Part shown: piece by piece, positions 25,186-33,903 of the stretch
How the letters are laid out: each line of letters opens with the position of its first letter
Numbering within the stretch: the stretch's first letter is position 1
Origin: Streptomyces coacervatus
Lineage (GTDB): Bacteria > Actinomycetota > Actinomycetes > Streptomycetales > Streptomycetaceae
DNA length: 64,000 nucleotides
Direction: 5' to 3'
Assembly (NCBI RefSeq): GCF_029223485.1
Contig: NZ_JARHTP010000011.1
Coordinates: forward strand, 62,001 to 126,000
The notes under the pieces: generated by a model
Databases searched by the model: none
Seen by the model: only the letters and a program-made list of their open reading frames with translations
Told to the model about the DNA's origin: nothing
Position numbers and translations under genes: made by a program

Positions 25186-26940
25186 ATGAAGATCCACAAG
25201 TACGACACCGTCATCGTCGGCGCCGGCGGCGCCGGTATGCGCGCCGCCATCGAGTCGACGAAGCGCAGCCGCACCGCCGTGCTGACCAAGCTCTACCCCA
25301 CCCGCTCCCACACGGGCGCCGCGCAGGGCGGCATGGCCGCCGCGCTGGCCAACGTGGAGGAGGACAACTGGGAGTGGCACACCTTCGACACGGTCAAGGG
25401 CGGTGACTACCTGGTCGACCAGGACGCCGCCGAGATCCTGGCGAAGGAGGCCATCGACTCGGTCCTCGACCTGGAGAAGATGGGCCTGCCGTTCAACCGG
25501 ACGCCCGACGGGACGATCGACCAGCGCCGCTTCGGCGGTCACAGCCGCAACCACGGCGAGGCCCCGGTCCGCCGGTCCTGCTACGCCGCGGACCGCACCG
25601 GCCACATGATCCTCCAGACGCTGTACCAGAACTGCGTGAAGGAGGGCGTGGAGTTCTTCAACGAGTTCTACGTCCTGGACCAGCTGATCACCGAGGTCGA
25701 CGGCGTGAAGCGGTCGGCGGGTGTGGTGGCGTACGAGCTGGCCACCGGTGAGATCCACGTCTTCCAGGCGAAGGCCGTGATCTACGCCTCCGGCGGCACC
25801 GGCAAGTTCTTCAAGGTGACGTCGAACGCGCACACCCTGACCGGTGACGGCCAGGCCGCCGTCTACCGTCGCGGGCTGCCGCTGGAGGACATGGAGTTCT
25901 TCCAGTTCCACCCGACCGGCATCTGGCGCATGGGCATCCTGCTGACGGAGGGCGCCCGTGGTGAGGGCGGCATCCTCCGCAACAAGGACGGCGAGCGCTT
26001 CATGGAGAAGTACGCGCCGGTCATGAAGGACCTCGCGTCCCGTGACGTCGTCTCCCGCTCCATCTACACGGAGATCCGTGAGGGCCGTGGCTGTGGTCCC
26101 GAGGGCGACCACGTCTACCTGGACCTGACGCACCTTCCGCCGGAGCAGCTGGACGCGAAGCTCCCGGACATCACCGAGTTCGCGCGGACCTACCTGGGCA
26201 TCGAGCCGTACACGGACCCGATCCCGATCCAGCCCACCGCGCACTACGCCATGGGCGGCATCCCGACGAACGTCGAGGGTGAGGTCCTCAGCGACAACAC
26301 CACGGTCGTCCCGGGCCTGTACGCGGCCGGCGAGGTCGCGTGCGTCTCGGTGCACGGCGCCAACCGCCTCGGCACCAACTCGCTGCTGGACATCAACGTG
26401 TTCGGCCGCCGGGCCGGTATCGCGGCGGCGGAGTACAGCCAGAAGGCGGAGTACGTCGAGCTCCCGGAGAACCCGGCGGAGCAGGTCGTCTCGCAGATCG
26501 AGAACCTGCGTACGTCCACCGGCACCGAGCGCGTGGCGAACATCCGCCGCGAGCTGCAGGAGACCATGGACGCGAACGTCATGGTGTTCCGCACCGAGCA
26601 GACGATCAAGACGGCGGTCGAGAAGATCGCCGAGCTGCGCGAGCGCTACAAGAACGTCTCGATCCAGGACAAGGGCAAGCGGTTCAACACCGACCTCCTC
26701 GAGGCCGTCGAGCTGGGCAACCTGCTCGACCTGGCCGAGGTCATGGCCGTGTCCGCCCTGGCCCGCAAGGAGTCCCGCGGCGGTCACTACCGCGAGGACT
26801 ACCCCAACCGCGACGACGTCAACTTCATGCGCCACACCATGGCGTACCGCGAGGTGGGCGACGACGGCACCGAGTCCATCCGTCTCGACTACAAGCCGGT
26901 CGTCCAGACCCGCTACCAGCCGATGGAGCGTAAGTACTGA
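25186..26940 (+). CDS. sdhA: Succinate dehydrogenase flavoprotein subunit
   Basis: 584 residues. FAD dinucleotide-binding start (YDTVIVGAGGAGMRAAIES), covalent-FAD region with SHTGAAQGGMAAAL, substrate loop RSCYAADRTGHMILQTLY, and the second FAD signature (GLYAAGEVACVSVHGANRLG, TNSLLD). It oxidises succinate to fumarate in the TCA cycle and delivers electrons to SdhB. Its TGA stop shares one nucleotide with the sdhB ATG. Confidence 0.97.
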   Translation: MKIHKYDTVIVGAGGAGMRAAIESTKRSRTAVLTKLYPTRSHTGAAQGGMAAALANVEEDNWEWHTFDTVKGGDYLVDQDAAEILAKEAIDSVLDLEKMGLPFNRTPDGTIDQRRFGGHSRNHGEAPVRRSCYAADRTGHMILQTLYQNCVKEGVEFFNEFYVLDQLITEVDGVKRSAGVVAYELATGEIHVFQAKAVIYASGGTGKFFKVTSNAHTLTGDGQAAVYRRGLPLEDMEFFQFHPTGIWRMGILLTEGARGEGGILRNKDGERFMEKYAPVMKDLASRDVVSRSIYTEIREGRGCGPEGDHVYLDLTHLPPEQLDAKLPDITEFARTYLGIEPYTDPIPIQPTAHYAMGGIPTNVEGEVLSDNTTVVPGLYAAGEVACVSVHGANRLGTNSLLDINVFGRRAGIAAAEYSQKAEYVELPENPAEQVVSQIENLRTSTGTERVANIRRELQETMDANVMVFRTEQTIKTAVEKIAELRERYKNVSIQDKGKRFNTDLLEAVELGNLLDLAEVMAVSALARKESRGGHYREDYPNRDDVNFMRHTMAYREVGDDGTESIRLDYKPVVQTRYQPMERKY

Positions 26941-27704
26941 TGGCAACCCCTGTTCTGGACAAGGTGGAGGCGGAGGCCGCGGCCTCCTCGCACCTCATCA
27001 CGGTCACCTTCCGGGTCCGCCGCTTCAACCCGGAGGTCTCCGCAGACGCTGTGTGGGAAGACTTCCAGCTGGAGATCGACCCCAAGGAGCGCGTCCTCGA
27101 CGGCCTCCACAAGATCAAGTGGGACGTCGACGGAACTCTCACGTTCCGCCGCTCCTGCGCGCACGGCATCTGCGGCTCGGACGCGATGAGGATCAACGGC
27201 AAGAACCGTCTTGCCTGCAAGACCCTCATCAAGGACCTCAACCCCGAGAAGCCGATCACGGTCGAGCCCATCAAGGGCCTCACGGTCCTGAAGGACCTCG
27301 TGGTCGACATGGACCCGTTCTTCCAGGCGTACCGCGACGTCATGCCCTTCCTCATCACGAAGGACACGAACGAGCCGACGCGCGAGCGTCTCCAGACGGC
27401 CGAGGACCGCGAGCGCTTCGACGACACGACGAAGTGCATCCTCTGCGCCGCCTGCACCAGCTCCTGCCCGGTCTTCTGGAACGACGGCCAGTACTTCGGC
27501 CCGGCCGCGATCGTCAACGCGCACCGCTTCATCTTCGACTCGCGCGACGAAGCCGGCGAGCAGCGCCTGGAGATCCTCAACGACCGTGACGGCGTGTGGC
27601 GTTGCCGCACGACCTTCAACTGCACGGACGCCTGCCCGCGCGGCATCGAGGTCACCAAGGCGATCCAGGAAGTCAAGCGTGCGCTGATCACGCGCCGCTT
27701 CTGA
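26940..27704 (+). CDS. sdhB: Succinate dehydrogenase iron-sulfur subunit
   Basis: 254 residues. The [2Fe-2S] ligands are in SCAHGICGSDAM and the following C (NRLAC). The [4Fe-4S] and [3Fe-4S] ligands are in CILCAACTSSCP and CTDACPRGI. It carries electrons from SdhA to the membrane quinone site. The gene overlaps sdhA by one nucleotide and ends the operon, followed by a strong stem-loop. Confidence 0.97.
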   Translation: MATPVLDKVEAEAAASSHLITVTFRVRRFNPEVSADAVWEDFQLEIDPKERVLDGLHKIKWDVDGTLTFRRSCAHGICGSDAMRINGKNRLACKTLIKDLNPEKPITVEPIKGLTVLKDLVVDMDPFFQAYRDVMPFLITKDTNEPTRERLQTAEDRERFDDTTKCILCAACTSSCPVFWNDGQYFGPAAIVNAHRFIFDSRDEAGEQRLEILNDRDGVWRCRTTFNCTDACPRGIEVTKAIQEVKRALITRRF

Positions 27705-27734
27705 TCTCCCTTTTCGTACGTCTTTCGTACGTCG

Positions 27735-27780
27735 CTGAGGGCCCCGCACCCGGAATCCGTTCCGGGGACGGGGCCCTCAG
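27735..27780 (+). terminator. Terminator of the sdhCDAB operon
   Basis: CTGAGGGCCCCG (27735-27746) and CGGGGCCCTCAG (27769-27780) form a perfect 12-bp stem, 30 nt after the sdhB stop. The 22-nt loop contains a secondary pairing (CCGGAA with TTCCGG). A direct repeat of TTTCGTACGTC precedes the stem. Confidence 0.85.
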
Positions 27781-27790
27781 TCGTACGCCT

Positions 27791-27807
27791 CCCCAGGGAC
27801 CCTGGGG
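27791..27807. repeat. Perfect palindrome CCCCAGGG-A-CCCTGGGG
   Basis: Eight-base arms around a single A, just after the sdh terminator, with a further CCCCAGGG copy at 27816. It may be a second terminator element or an operator for the downstream cassette, whose first start codon is at 27945. Confidence 0.5.
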
Positions 27808-27944
27808 TGGCCGGCCCCAGGGTCTTCCCCAGGCCCGTCCCTGGCGACGCCGTACCCGGTGCGCTGCCAACGTTGCTGTTCCAGGCCCTGGTTCAGGGGT
27901 CCGGACAGGTCGCGTCGGCTCACGGCCGGGAGGGGCTGATCACT

Positions 27945-28931
27945 ATGCAGCCGTACGAAGAGGAATACGGAAGGCGTTACCGGGAGGAAGAGGAAGAGGA
28001 GTTCGGCGCCGAGGAGTACCGCGAGGAGCGTCGCGAGGAGCGGGTCCCCGAGTCACTGGAGAGTCCCTTCAGTGAGGAGGAGGAAGTCCAGCTGGCCACC
28101 GAGCTGTTGGGGGTCACCTCCGAGGAGGAGCTGGAGCAGTTCCTGGGCAACTGGCTGAAGGCCGCGGCGAAGAAGGCCGGCGGCTTTCTGCGTTCCTCGG
28201 TCGGCAAACAGCTCGGCGGCATCCTCAAGAACGTCGCCAAGCAGGCGCTGCCGGCCATCGGAGGCGCCGTCGGGTCGGCGATCCTCCCCGGCATCGGCAC
28301 CGCGATCGGCTCCAAGGCGGGCAGCTGGGCGAGCAACCTGTTCGAGGTGGAGGGCGAGGGCCTCGACCACGAGGAGTACGAGTTCGAGACCGCCCGGCGC
28401 TTCGTCGCGCTCAGCGGTGCCGCCGCACGGAACGCGGCGTTCGGCTCGCGCCGGGCGGCCCCGCGGTCACTGGCGCAGCAGGCCGTCCACTCCGCGGCAC
28501 GCCGCTATGCACCGGGAGTGGGCCGGCGCTTCCGGGCCTTCTCCGTTCCGGCGCCCTGGTACTGGCCGGGCCCCGTGCCCGCGTGCGTCGAAGAGCCGGC
28601 CGCGGCACCGGACGCCCCTGCTGCCAAGGAGGAGTGGGGTGGATCCCGCGGGCTGGAGGAGTGGCGGCAGGGCGAGGAGCAGCACGAGGAGTGGGGGAAC
28701 CGGGAGGAGCAGCGCGAGTTCGGTGAGGAGCGTGGCTGGGAACACGCCGAAGAAGAGGAAGAGGAGGAGGAGTGGGGGCGCGCCGAGGAGGAGAGGCGCG
28801 CACGGGAAGAGGGATGGGGGCATGCCGAGGGGACGCCCCACAACGGCCACCACAGCGGGCACCACAACGGTCATGCCCGGTCGGGTCGTTGGGTCCGGCA
28901 GGGCCGCAAGATCGTCATCATGGGGGCCTGA
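27945..28931 (+). CDS. Highly acidic glycine-zipper protein of unknown function (cassette gene 1)
   Basis: 328 residues from ATG 27945, behind GGGAGGGG. Residues 1-45 are dominated by Glu and Arg (YREEEEEEFGAEEYREERRE). A short conserved-looking helix follows (LATELLGVTSEEELEQFLGN), then at about 65-133 a Gly/Ala-rich amphipathic stretch with many small-xxx-small repeats (LPAIGGAVGSAILPGIGTAI), like glycine-zipper membrane-inserting segments. After RYAPGVGRRFRAF comes a Glu/Trp-rich region, a His-rich patch (HNGHHSGHHNGHA, near 300) and a basic end (RWVRQGRKIVIMGA). There is no signal peptide. I have no name for the family. The zipper suggests oligomerisation or membrane insertion and the His patch metal binding; both are inference. 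Gene 2 follows after 5 nt. Confidence 0.75.
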   Translation: MQPYEEEYGRRYREEEEEEFGAEEYREERREERVPESLESPFSEEEEVQLATELLGVTSEEELEQFLGNWLKAAAKKAGGFLRSSVGKQLGGILKNVAKQALPAIGGAVGSAILPGIGTAIGSKAGSWASNLFEVEGEGLDHEEYEFETARRFVALSGAAARNAAFGSRRAAPRSLAQQAVHSAARRYAPGVGRRFRAFSVPAPWYWPGPVPACVEEPAAAPDAPAAKEEWGGSRGLEEWRQGEEQHEEWGNREEQREFGEERGWEHAEEEEEEEEWGRAEEERRAREEGWGHAEGTPHNGHHSGHHNGHARSGRWVRQGRKIVIMGA

Positions 28932-28936
28932 CCGCC

Positions 28937-30337
28937 ATGGACCTGCGGCCGGCAGCCACCGCGCTGCTCGAAGGCGAGGCCCGCGCGCTGCTGACCCGCC
29001 TGAACCGGGTCACGCCGTTCGCACTGCACGAGACCATGGTGCCTGCCGCCTCACCGTCCGCCGCCGCCCAGAGCGCGATCGAGCGCTTCCTCATGGAGGG
29101 GCGGGCCAGACTCCGGGGACGGGTCGGTGCGTATCTGGAGTGGCTGGACGGGCCGGGCGGGGAGCGGGACCCCGAGTGGCAGCAGCATCAATTCTCGTTG
29201 CTGCGCTGGGAGTTCAACTCCGTACTGACCCACTTCGACCTCTTCCAGGAAGCGGTCACCCAGCGCAGCGAGCGTGACGTCGGGGTGCAGCTCGCCGGGC
29301 TCGACGTCGCGGCGGTCGACGCGCTCACCACACCGGGCACACCGCTCGCCGACCCGCCGCCCATCGTCTGCTACCTGGCCCGCGGCCCGGGCGGCGCGAT
29401 CCGCCGGGTGCACACCCGCATCCCCGGCGGCGGCCGCAGCCCGGTCTCGCTGATCCGGATACCGCGCGAACGCATGGTCGGATACGGGATCGGCGCCTCG
29501 CTGGTCCACGAGGTCGGGCATCAGGCGGTCGCGCAGCTCGGGCTGCTGGGGTCACTGCGGCCCGTGCTGTACGACATCGAGCGGCACGCCCGTACGGCGG
29601 CCGAGCGGACGGCCTTCCGCTACTGGGGGCTGACCCTCTCCGAGGTGCTCGCGGATCTCTTCGCCGTGGGGAAGCTCGGCATCGGCGGCACCCTGGGTCT
29701 GATGGCCGTGGTGAGTCTGCCGCGCCGGCTGGTGCTCGCCCCGGCCCTCGACGACCCCCACCCGTTTCCCTACATCAGGGTCCGGCTCAGCTGCGCCCTG
29801 GGCGACGCCCTGTACCCGCATCCCCAGTGGGGGGAGCTGAGCGCGCTGTGGGCCACGCTCTATCCGCCGCACCGCGCCCCGCGGGAACTGCGCAGGCTGA
29901 CCGGGATCCTCGAAGGGTCCATGCCCCGCTTCGTCCGGCTGCTGGCGGGCCATCGTCCGCCCTCGCTGAGCGGCGCCCGGCTGGCCGACCTGATGCCCCG
30001 CTCCAGCCACACCCCCGCCCTGCTTCTGTCGCGCTACCGGCGCTGGGTGCGCCGGCCCGCACTACTGCGCACCGCACCGCCCACGCTCGTCTTCGCGGTC
30101 CTCGGCCAGGCCAGGGCCGCCTCGCTGATCACCCCCGAGGAGGAGAGCCGCCTGCTCGGCGAACTGATCGCCCACTGGGCACTCTCCAGCACGCTCGACG
30201 CCCTGGCTTTTAGGGGCGCGGGGCTGCATCGATATGCGGCTCCGCCGCGGGGCGCGACCAGCCACGACGGCGCCGCAGACAAACGACAACCCATAGCCGC
30301 ACATCCCGCGGAGCGCTCCGCGCTCGACAGCCGTTGA
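28937..30337 (+). CDS. Zincin-like metalloprotease of unknown role (cassette gene 2)
   Basis: 466 residues from ATG 28937. The motif LVHEVGHQ (HExxH at 191-195) is followed about 40 residues later by LSEVLADLF (E236, D240), the spacing and helix pattern of a gluzincin-type active site. A ligand-bearing helix of this kind usually means a zinc peptidase. No signal peptide or pro-region is evident. The N-terminal 150 residues look helical. The last 50 or so residues (from about 426, FRGAGLHRYAAPPRGATSHD) are translated intergenic repeat and are probably not part of the ancestral protein. The stop is 11 nt before gene 3. Confidence 0.75.
   Translation: MDLRPAATALLEGEARALLTRLNRVTPFALHETMVPAASPSAAAQSAIERFLMEGRARLRGRVGAYLEWLDGPGGERDPEWQQHQFSLLRWEFNSVLTHFDLFQEAVTQRSERDVGVQLAGLDVAAVDALTTPGTPLADPPPIVCYLARGPGGAIRRVHTRIPGGGRSPVSLIRIPRERMVGYGIGASLVHEVGHQAVAQLGLLGSLRPVLYDIERHARTAAERTAFRYWGLTLSEVLADLFAVGKLGIGGTLGLMAVVSLPRRLVLAPALDDPHPFPYIRVRLSCALGDALYPHPQWGELSALWATLYPPHRAPRELRRLTGILEGSMPRFVRLLAGHRPPSLSGARLADLMPRSSHTPALLLSRYRRWVRRPALLRTAPPTLVFAVLGQARAASLITPEEESRLLGELIAHWALSSTLDALAFRGAGLHRYAAPPRGATSHDGAADKRQPIAAHPAERSALDSR
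30212..30285 (+). repeat. Intergenic GC-rich repeat, copy 3, inside the 3' end of a CDS
   Basis: AGGGGCGCGGGGCTGCATCG, then ATATGCGGCTCCGCCGCGG, then a distal GACCAGCCACGACGGCGCCG and CAGACAAACGAC. It matches copy 4 over its full length. It lies within the open frame of the zincin gene and supplies its C-terminus, between two genes of one operon rather than at an operon end. Confidence 0.8.
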
Positions 30338-30348
30338 GGAGGCCGTCC

Positions 30349-32301
30349 ATGGCCACGATCGAAGTACGGCCCCAGCAGATCCAACAGGGCGGACGGGTCT
30401 CACTGTTCGCCACTCCCAGCCGCCAAACCGCCGGCGGGACCACCGAACCCACCGCCGCGGAGGCGGCAACCACCGTCACCTGGGAGGTCATCGGCTTCGG
30501 CCCGCTGCCAAGCGACCCGACCGATCCCGTCCGGGCCCTCTGGGACGTCCCGGACGACCAGCAGCCCGGCGCCTACACCGCCCGCGTGACGTTCCGCAGC
30601 CCCGGCGTCGCGGACGACGTCGGCACCGCCGACATCACCGTGCAGGTCCGGCCGTTCGCGGCAGGCGACAGCATCAACGTCCAGCTGCGCAGGGCGGGTT
30701 CGGACCCGACGGACGACCAGGCCCTGTGGACGGCGATCCGCCGCTCCACCGACCGGATCTCGTTCAACGAGTACAGCGCGTTCATCGACCCGATCATGTG
30801 CAACGTCGCACCGCTGCCGGGCGCCCGCGAGCCGCGCAAGTCGATCGGGCCGCGCGCCCTGCCGTTCCCGGGCGTGGACGCGTACCGGCTGCTGAAGGTC
30901 GCCACCGAGGTGTTCCTTATCGTGCGGTGCGGGGTCCTCGTAGACAGCAACGACCTGACATCCCCGTTCGAGGGCGTCGACCTGGAGGAGGAGCGGCGCC
31001 GGTACGGCGAGTCGGGCGACGTGGACGGCGACGCCTTCGGGCGGGCCATCCAGCAGCGCTGGCTGCGCTACATCTCCGCGCACTCCCCGGGTGAACGCCG
31101 CCCGGACGAACAGGACTTGGCGCTGCTGCCCTACCTCGGGGTGATCCGGCTGAAGCTGGGCGAGCTGGCGATCACGGACGCGGACAAGTTCGGCGTGGAG
31201 TGCTTCGGCATCCTGCGCGACAAGCTGACCTTTCCCTGCTTCCTCGAACTGATCTGGTCGTACTGGCACGAGGAGGGCATGCTGGTCCAGTCGACCGAGG
31301 CGATCGCCTCGCGCTTCCAGAACCTGCACGGCCCCGGCGACTACGACCCGCTGGCCCATGTCGACATCGATCCGCTGCGCGCCCTCAACCAGCTGATGTG
31401 GGGGTATGTGCAGGACGAGCAGAACCGGCTATCGCCGCTGCGCCGGGCCTACGAGTACGACCACCAGTACGGAATCACCCAACTCGCGCCCGGCGGACCG
31501 CCGTTGCGACCGGTGGACAGCCGTCCCCGTTTCCTGGAGGCCTTCCACACCCTGCTGAGTCTGACCTCCGTCTTCTTCCGCGAGGACGACGACACCACGA
31601 TCATCGCGGACGGCTTCCCGGTGCTCAACGCGCTCAAGGACGTCCATCTGCTGCTGACCGAGGGGCAGCACAACCAGTACGGCGACCTGCCCTGGACGGC
31701 CCGCCAGGAGATGCTGATGGAGGAGTGGCTGCTGGCCCGCCCGGAGATGCGCGAGTTCCTGCCCGGCCGCACGATGGTCGCCTACCCCGAGCAGTGGATG
31801 GACCGCGTCGACACCATGAAGCGGCTCCAGGGCTGGACCCCGGACACCGTCATCCACTTCCGCGACCTCGGCCGGTTCGGCGAGCAGCTGCTCCTTTCGA
31901 TCCGCTACGGCAACTGGAACGCGGTCAACGACCGTACGCAGGCGGCGAACTGGGCCCGCTACTGGCGCTCGGAGATCCAGGGATATCTGCACTCGTACCG
32001 CTCGGTGACCGGAGTCGACCTCGGCCTGGAGCGTGTCGACACGCGTATCGACGCCACCATGCCGGCCGTGCATCTGCGGCGCAGGCTGCTGGAGCAGCAG
32101 GGCCGGCACACCGTCGGCGCGGGCTCCGACCAGCGCGGGGCGCGTCAGCTGGGCCGGGCCGAGTCCCGGGCGCAGCTGCCCCGCGCCGCCGCCCGCGCAC
32201 CTCGCGAACTGCCCCGCGGCAAGCAGCCCGAGCGGCGTCCCGCCGGGCTCCCGCCGGGCCGCACCGGCTCAGCCCGGCGCGGCCGCCCGGAAGGGGAGTG
32301 A
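30349..32301 (+). CDS. Large conserved protein of unknown function with N-terminal Ig-like domain (cassette gene 3)
   Basis: 650 residues from ATG 30349, behind GAGGAGG. Residues 1-105 form a beta pattern (TVTWEVIGFGPLP, GAYTARVTFRSPG) like an Ig/PKD-type domain. The rest is helical with unusual conserved-looking stretches: SINVQLRRAGSDPTDDQALW, ISFNEYSAFIDPIMCN, FPGVDAYRLLKVATEVFLI, CFLELIWSYWHEEGMLVQST and IHFRDLGRFGEQLLLSIRYG. The last 70 residues are Arg/Pro-rich and disordered. There is no signal peptide. I do not recognise a family. It lies between a protease and a murein hydrolase and probably shares their pathway. Confidence 0.72.
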   Translation: MATIEVRPQQIQQGGRVSLFATPSRQTAGGTTEPTAAEAATTVTWEVIGFGPLPSDPTDPVRALWDVPDDQQPGAYTARVTFRSPGVADDVGTADITVQVRPFAAGDSINVQLRRAGSDPTDDQALWTAIRRSTDRISFNEYSAFIDPIMCNVAPLPGAREPRKSIGPRALPFPGVDAYRLLKVATEVFLIVRCGVLVDSNDLTSPFEGVDLEEERRRYGESGDVDGDAFGRAIQQRWLRYISAHSPGERRPDEQDLALLPYLGVIRLKLGELAITDADKFGVECFGILRDKLTFPCFLELIWSYWHEEGMLVQSTEAIASRFQNLHGPGDYDPLAHVDIDPLRALNQLMWGYVQDEQNRLSPLRRAYEYDHQYGITQLAPGGPPLRPVDSRPRFLEAFHTLLSLTSVFFREDDDTTIIADGFPVLNALKDVHLLLTEGQHNQYGDLPWTARQEMLMEEWLLARPEMREFLPGRTMVAYPEQWMDRVDTMKRLQGWTPDTVIHFRDLGRFGEQLLLSIRYGNWNAVNDRTQAANWARYWRSEIQGYLHSYRSVTGVDLGLERVDTRIDATMPAVHLRRRLLEQQGRHTVGAGSDQRGARQLGRAESRAQLPRAAARAPRELPRGKQPERRPAGLPPGRTGSARRGRPEGE

Positions 32302-32305
32302 GGTC

Positions 32306-33784
32306 ATGCCGACGACCACGACCGTCCCGCGGAACGGGACCGAGCAGCCGCCCGCCGCCCGGGCCGGGCACGCTCCCGGCACCACCGCCCGCAATCGCGC
32401 CTACGCCCGTTCGCTCGGCTGGGAGGCCCACCTCCCGGCCGTCCGGCGGGCCCTGAACCGGCACCGCAAGGACTGGGACTGGACCACTCTCGGCGCCGAG
32501 ACGCTGAAGTGGCAGCAGGCGCTGGGCATTTCACCCGCGGACGGCGTCATCGGGCCCGCCACCTGGGCGCTGCTGCGCACCGCCGCGGGAGTGGCCAGGG
32601 ACCCCGCGATCGCCTATCAGCTCCCCGAGTACGGACTCGGTTTCCGTACGACGGGCCGGCCCGCGCACCGGTTCGGGCGGCCGGAGACCGCCCGTGCCCT
32701 GCTGGCCGTCGCCGCCGCCTGGCGCCGGGCGCATCCCCAGGGGCCCGTGCTCGACTTCCGGGATCTGTCCCGCAGCGGCGGCGGCCCGCTGCCCGGTCAT
32801 GCCTCGCACCGGCTCGGCCTCGACGTGGACATCCGCCCGGTGAAGGCGGGCCGCCGCCAGGGCCCGACGAACTGGCGTCACCCCGCCTACTCCCGGGCGC
32901 TCACGCAGGAGCTCGTCGACCTGCTGCGGAGCAACGGCGTGCTGCCGGTCCACGTGATCTTCTTCAACGACCCGGAGATCCGCGGCGTACGCCCCCTGAA
33001 GAACCACGACAACCATCTGCATGTGCGCTTCGCGCCGCCGTCGGCACCCCCTTCGCCGCCACCGGCACCGGCGTCCGCCGCCCGCCGGAGCTCCGGCCCG
33101 GTCCTGGAGGTCACGGCGACCCCGCGGCTGGGCGTGCTCAGCGCCCAGGGCAAGGCGCCCTACCGGTTCACCGAGGACGATGCCGAGTGGACCGCGCGAT
33201 TCATCATCGGGGAGTCGGGCGGCCGGGACGACGCGGACAGCCATGCGGTGATCTGGGCGATGTTCAACCGGTACGCGCTGCTCACCCGCCCCTACTACCG
33301 CACGTTCAACGCCTTTCTGCGGGCCTACTCGACCCCGCTGCAACCGGTCCTCAAGAGCTGGGGTGCGAGCAGGCGGAACATGAACCGCGCCGACTTCGTC
33401 CGCACGGGCGGCACCTTCGGACCGCCCGCCCCGCCCGGCATCCCGCGCGGCCAGCGCCGCGCCTATCTGGATCTCCAGCAACGGCCGTGGGCCCAGCTGC
33501 CCGCCGCGGCACGGTCGGTGGCGGTGCGGGCGCTCGGCGGGATGATCCCGAACCCGATCGGCAACGCCACGGAGTTCGGCTCCACTTACGTCTATTTCCA
33601 CGACGCGAACCGCAGGTATCCGAACCCCGACGAATGGCGGCGCTTCACCGAGCAGTACGCCGCCAGGATGGGATGGCAGTGGATCGGCCCGGTACCGGGC
33701 CTCGACCAGAACAAGAACACGTTCTTCGTCCAGCGCAGGCTCGCCTCCCTGCCCGTCCCCGCGGTGCGCGTCCTCGCGGGGTGA
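32306..33784 (+). CDS. Three-domain murein hydrolase: PG-binding, M74/LAS-type peptidase, SleB-like end (cassette gene 4)
   Basis: 492 residues from ATG 32306, behind GGGGAGTGAGG. A peptidoglycan-binding_1-like domain (TLKWQQALGISPADGVIGPA, near 70-95) comes first. Then a MepA/LAS-type metallopeptidase with zinc ligands in GHASHRLGLDVDI (near 165) and NHLHVRF (near 238). A Pro-rich linker leads to a domain with the cell-wall-hydrolase/lytic pattern (ARFIIGESGGRDDADSHAVI, with MFNRY). It should bind peptidoglycan, cut peptide cross-links and perhaps also glycan. No signal peptide or TM segment is present, odd for an enzyme whose substrate is outside the membrane. Gap to gene 3 is 4 nt. Confidence 0.8.
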   Translation: MPTTTTVPRNGTEQPPAARAGHAPGTTARNRAYARSLGWEAHLPAVRRALNRHRKDWDWTTLGAETLKWQQALGISPADGVIGPATWALLRTAAGVARDPAIAYQLPEYGLGFRTTGRPAHRFGRPETARALLAVAAAWRRAHPQGPVLDFRDLSRSGGGPLPGHASHRLGLDVDIRPVKAGRRQGPTNWRHPAYSRALTQELVDLLRSNGVLPVHVIFFNDPEIRGVRPLKNHDNHLHVRFAPPSAPPSPPPAPASAARRSSGPVLEVTATPRLGVLSAQGKAPYRFTEDDAEWTARFIIGESGGRDDADSHAVIWAMFNRYALLTRPYYRTFNAFLRAYSTPLQPVLKSWGASRRNMNRADFVRTGGTFGPPAPPGIPRGQRRAYLDLQQRPWAQLPAAARSVAVRALGGMIPNPIGNATEFGSTYVYFHDANRRYPNPDEWRRFTEQYAARMGWQWIGPVPGLDQNKNTFFVQRRLASLPVPAVRVLAG

Positions 33785-33903
33785 GACCCCGCCCGCCCCG
33801 GCGGCCGGACGAACCGCTCAACGGCACACGCATTGAACCGGCATGACAGGGCGACCACCATGTGCCCTGGGAACACCGACGACTCACGGGGGTAGACGTC
33901 GAC

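Noticed and set aside
25138..26946. Long minus-strand open frame opposite sdhA
   Set aside because: It is a composition-driven shadow of a certain sdhA gene and has no family resemblance.
27807..27944. Upstream extension of the acidic protein to 27807
   Set aside because: The extension is not acidic, overlaps the palindrome region, and a good ribosome-binding site sits right before ATG 27945.
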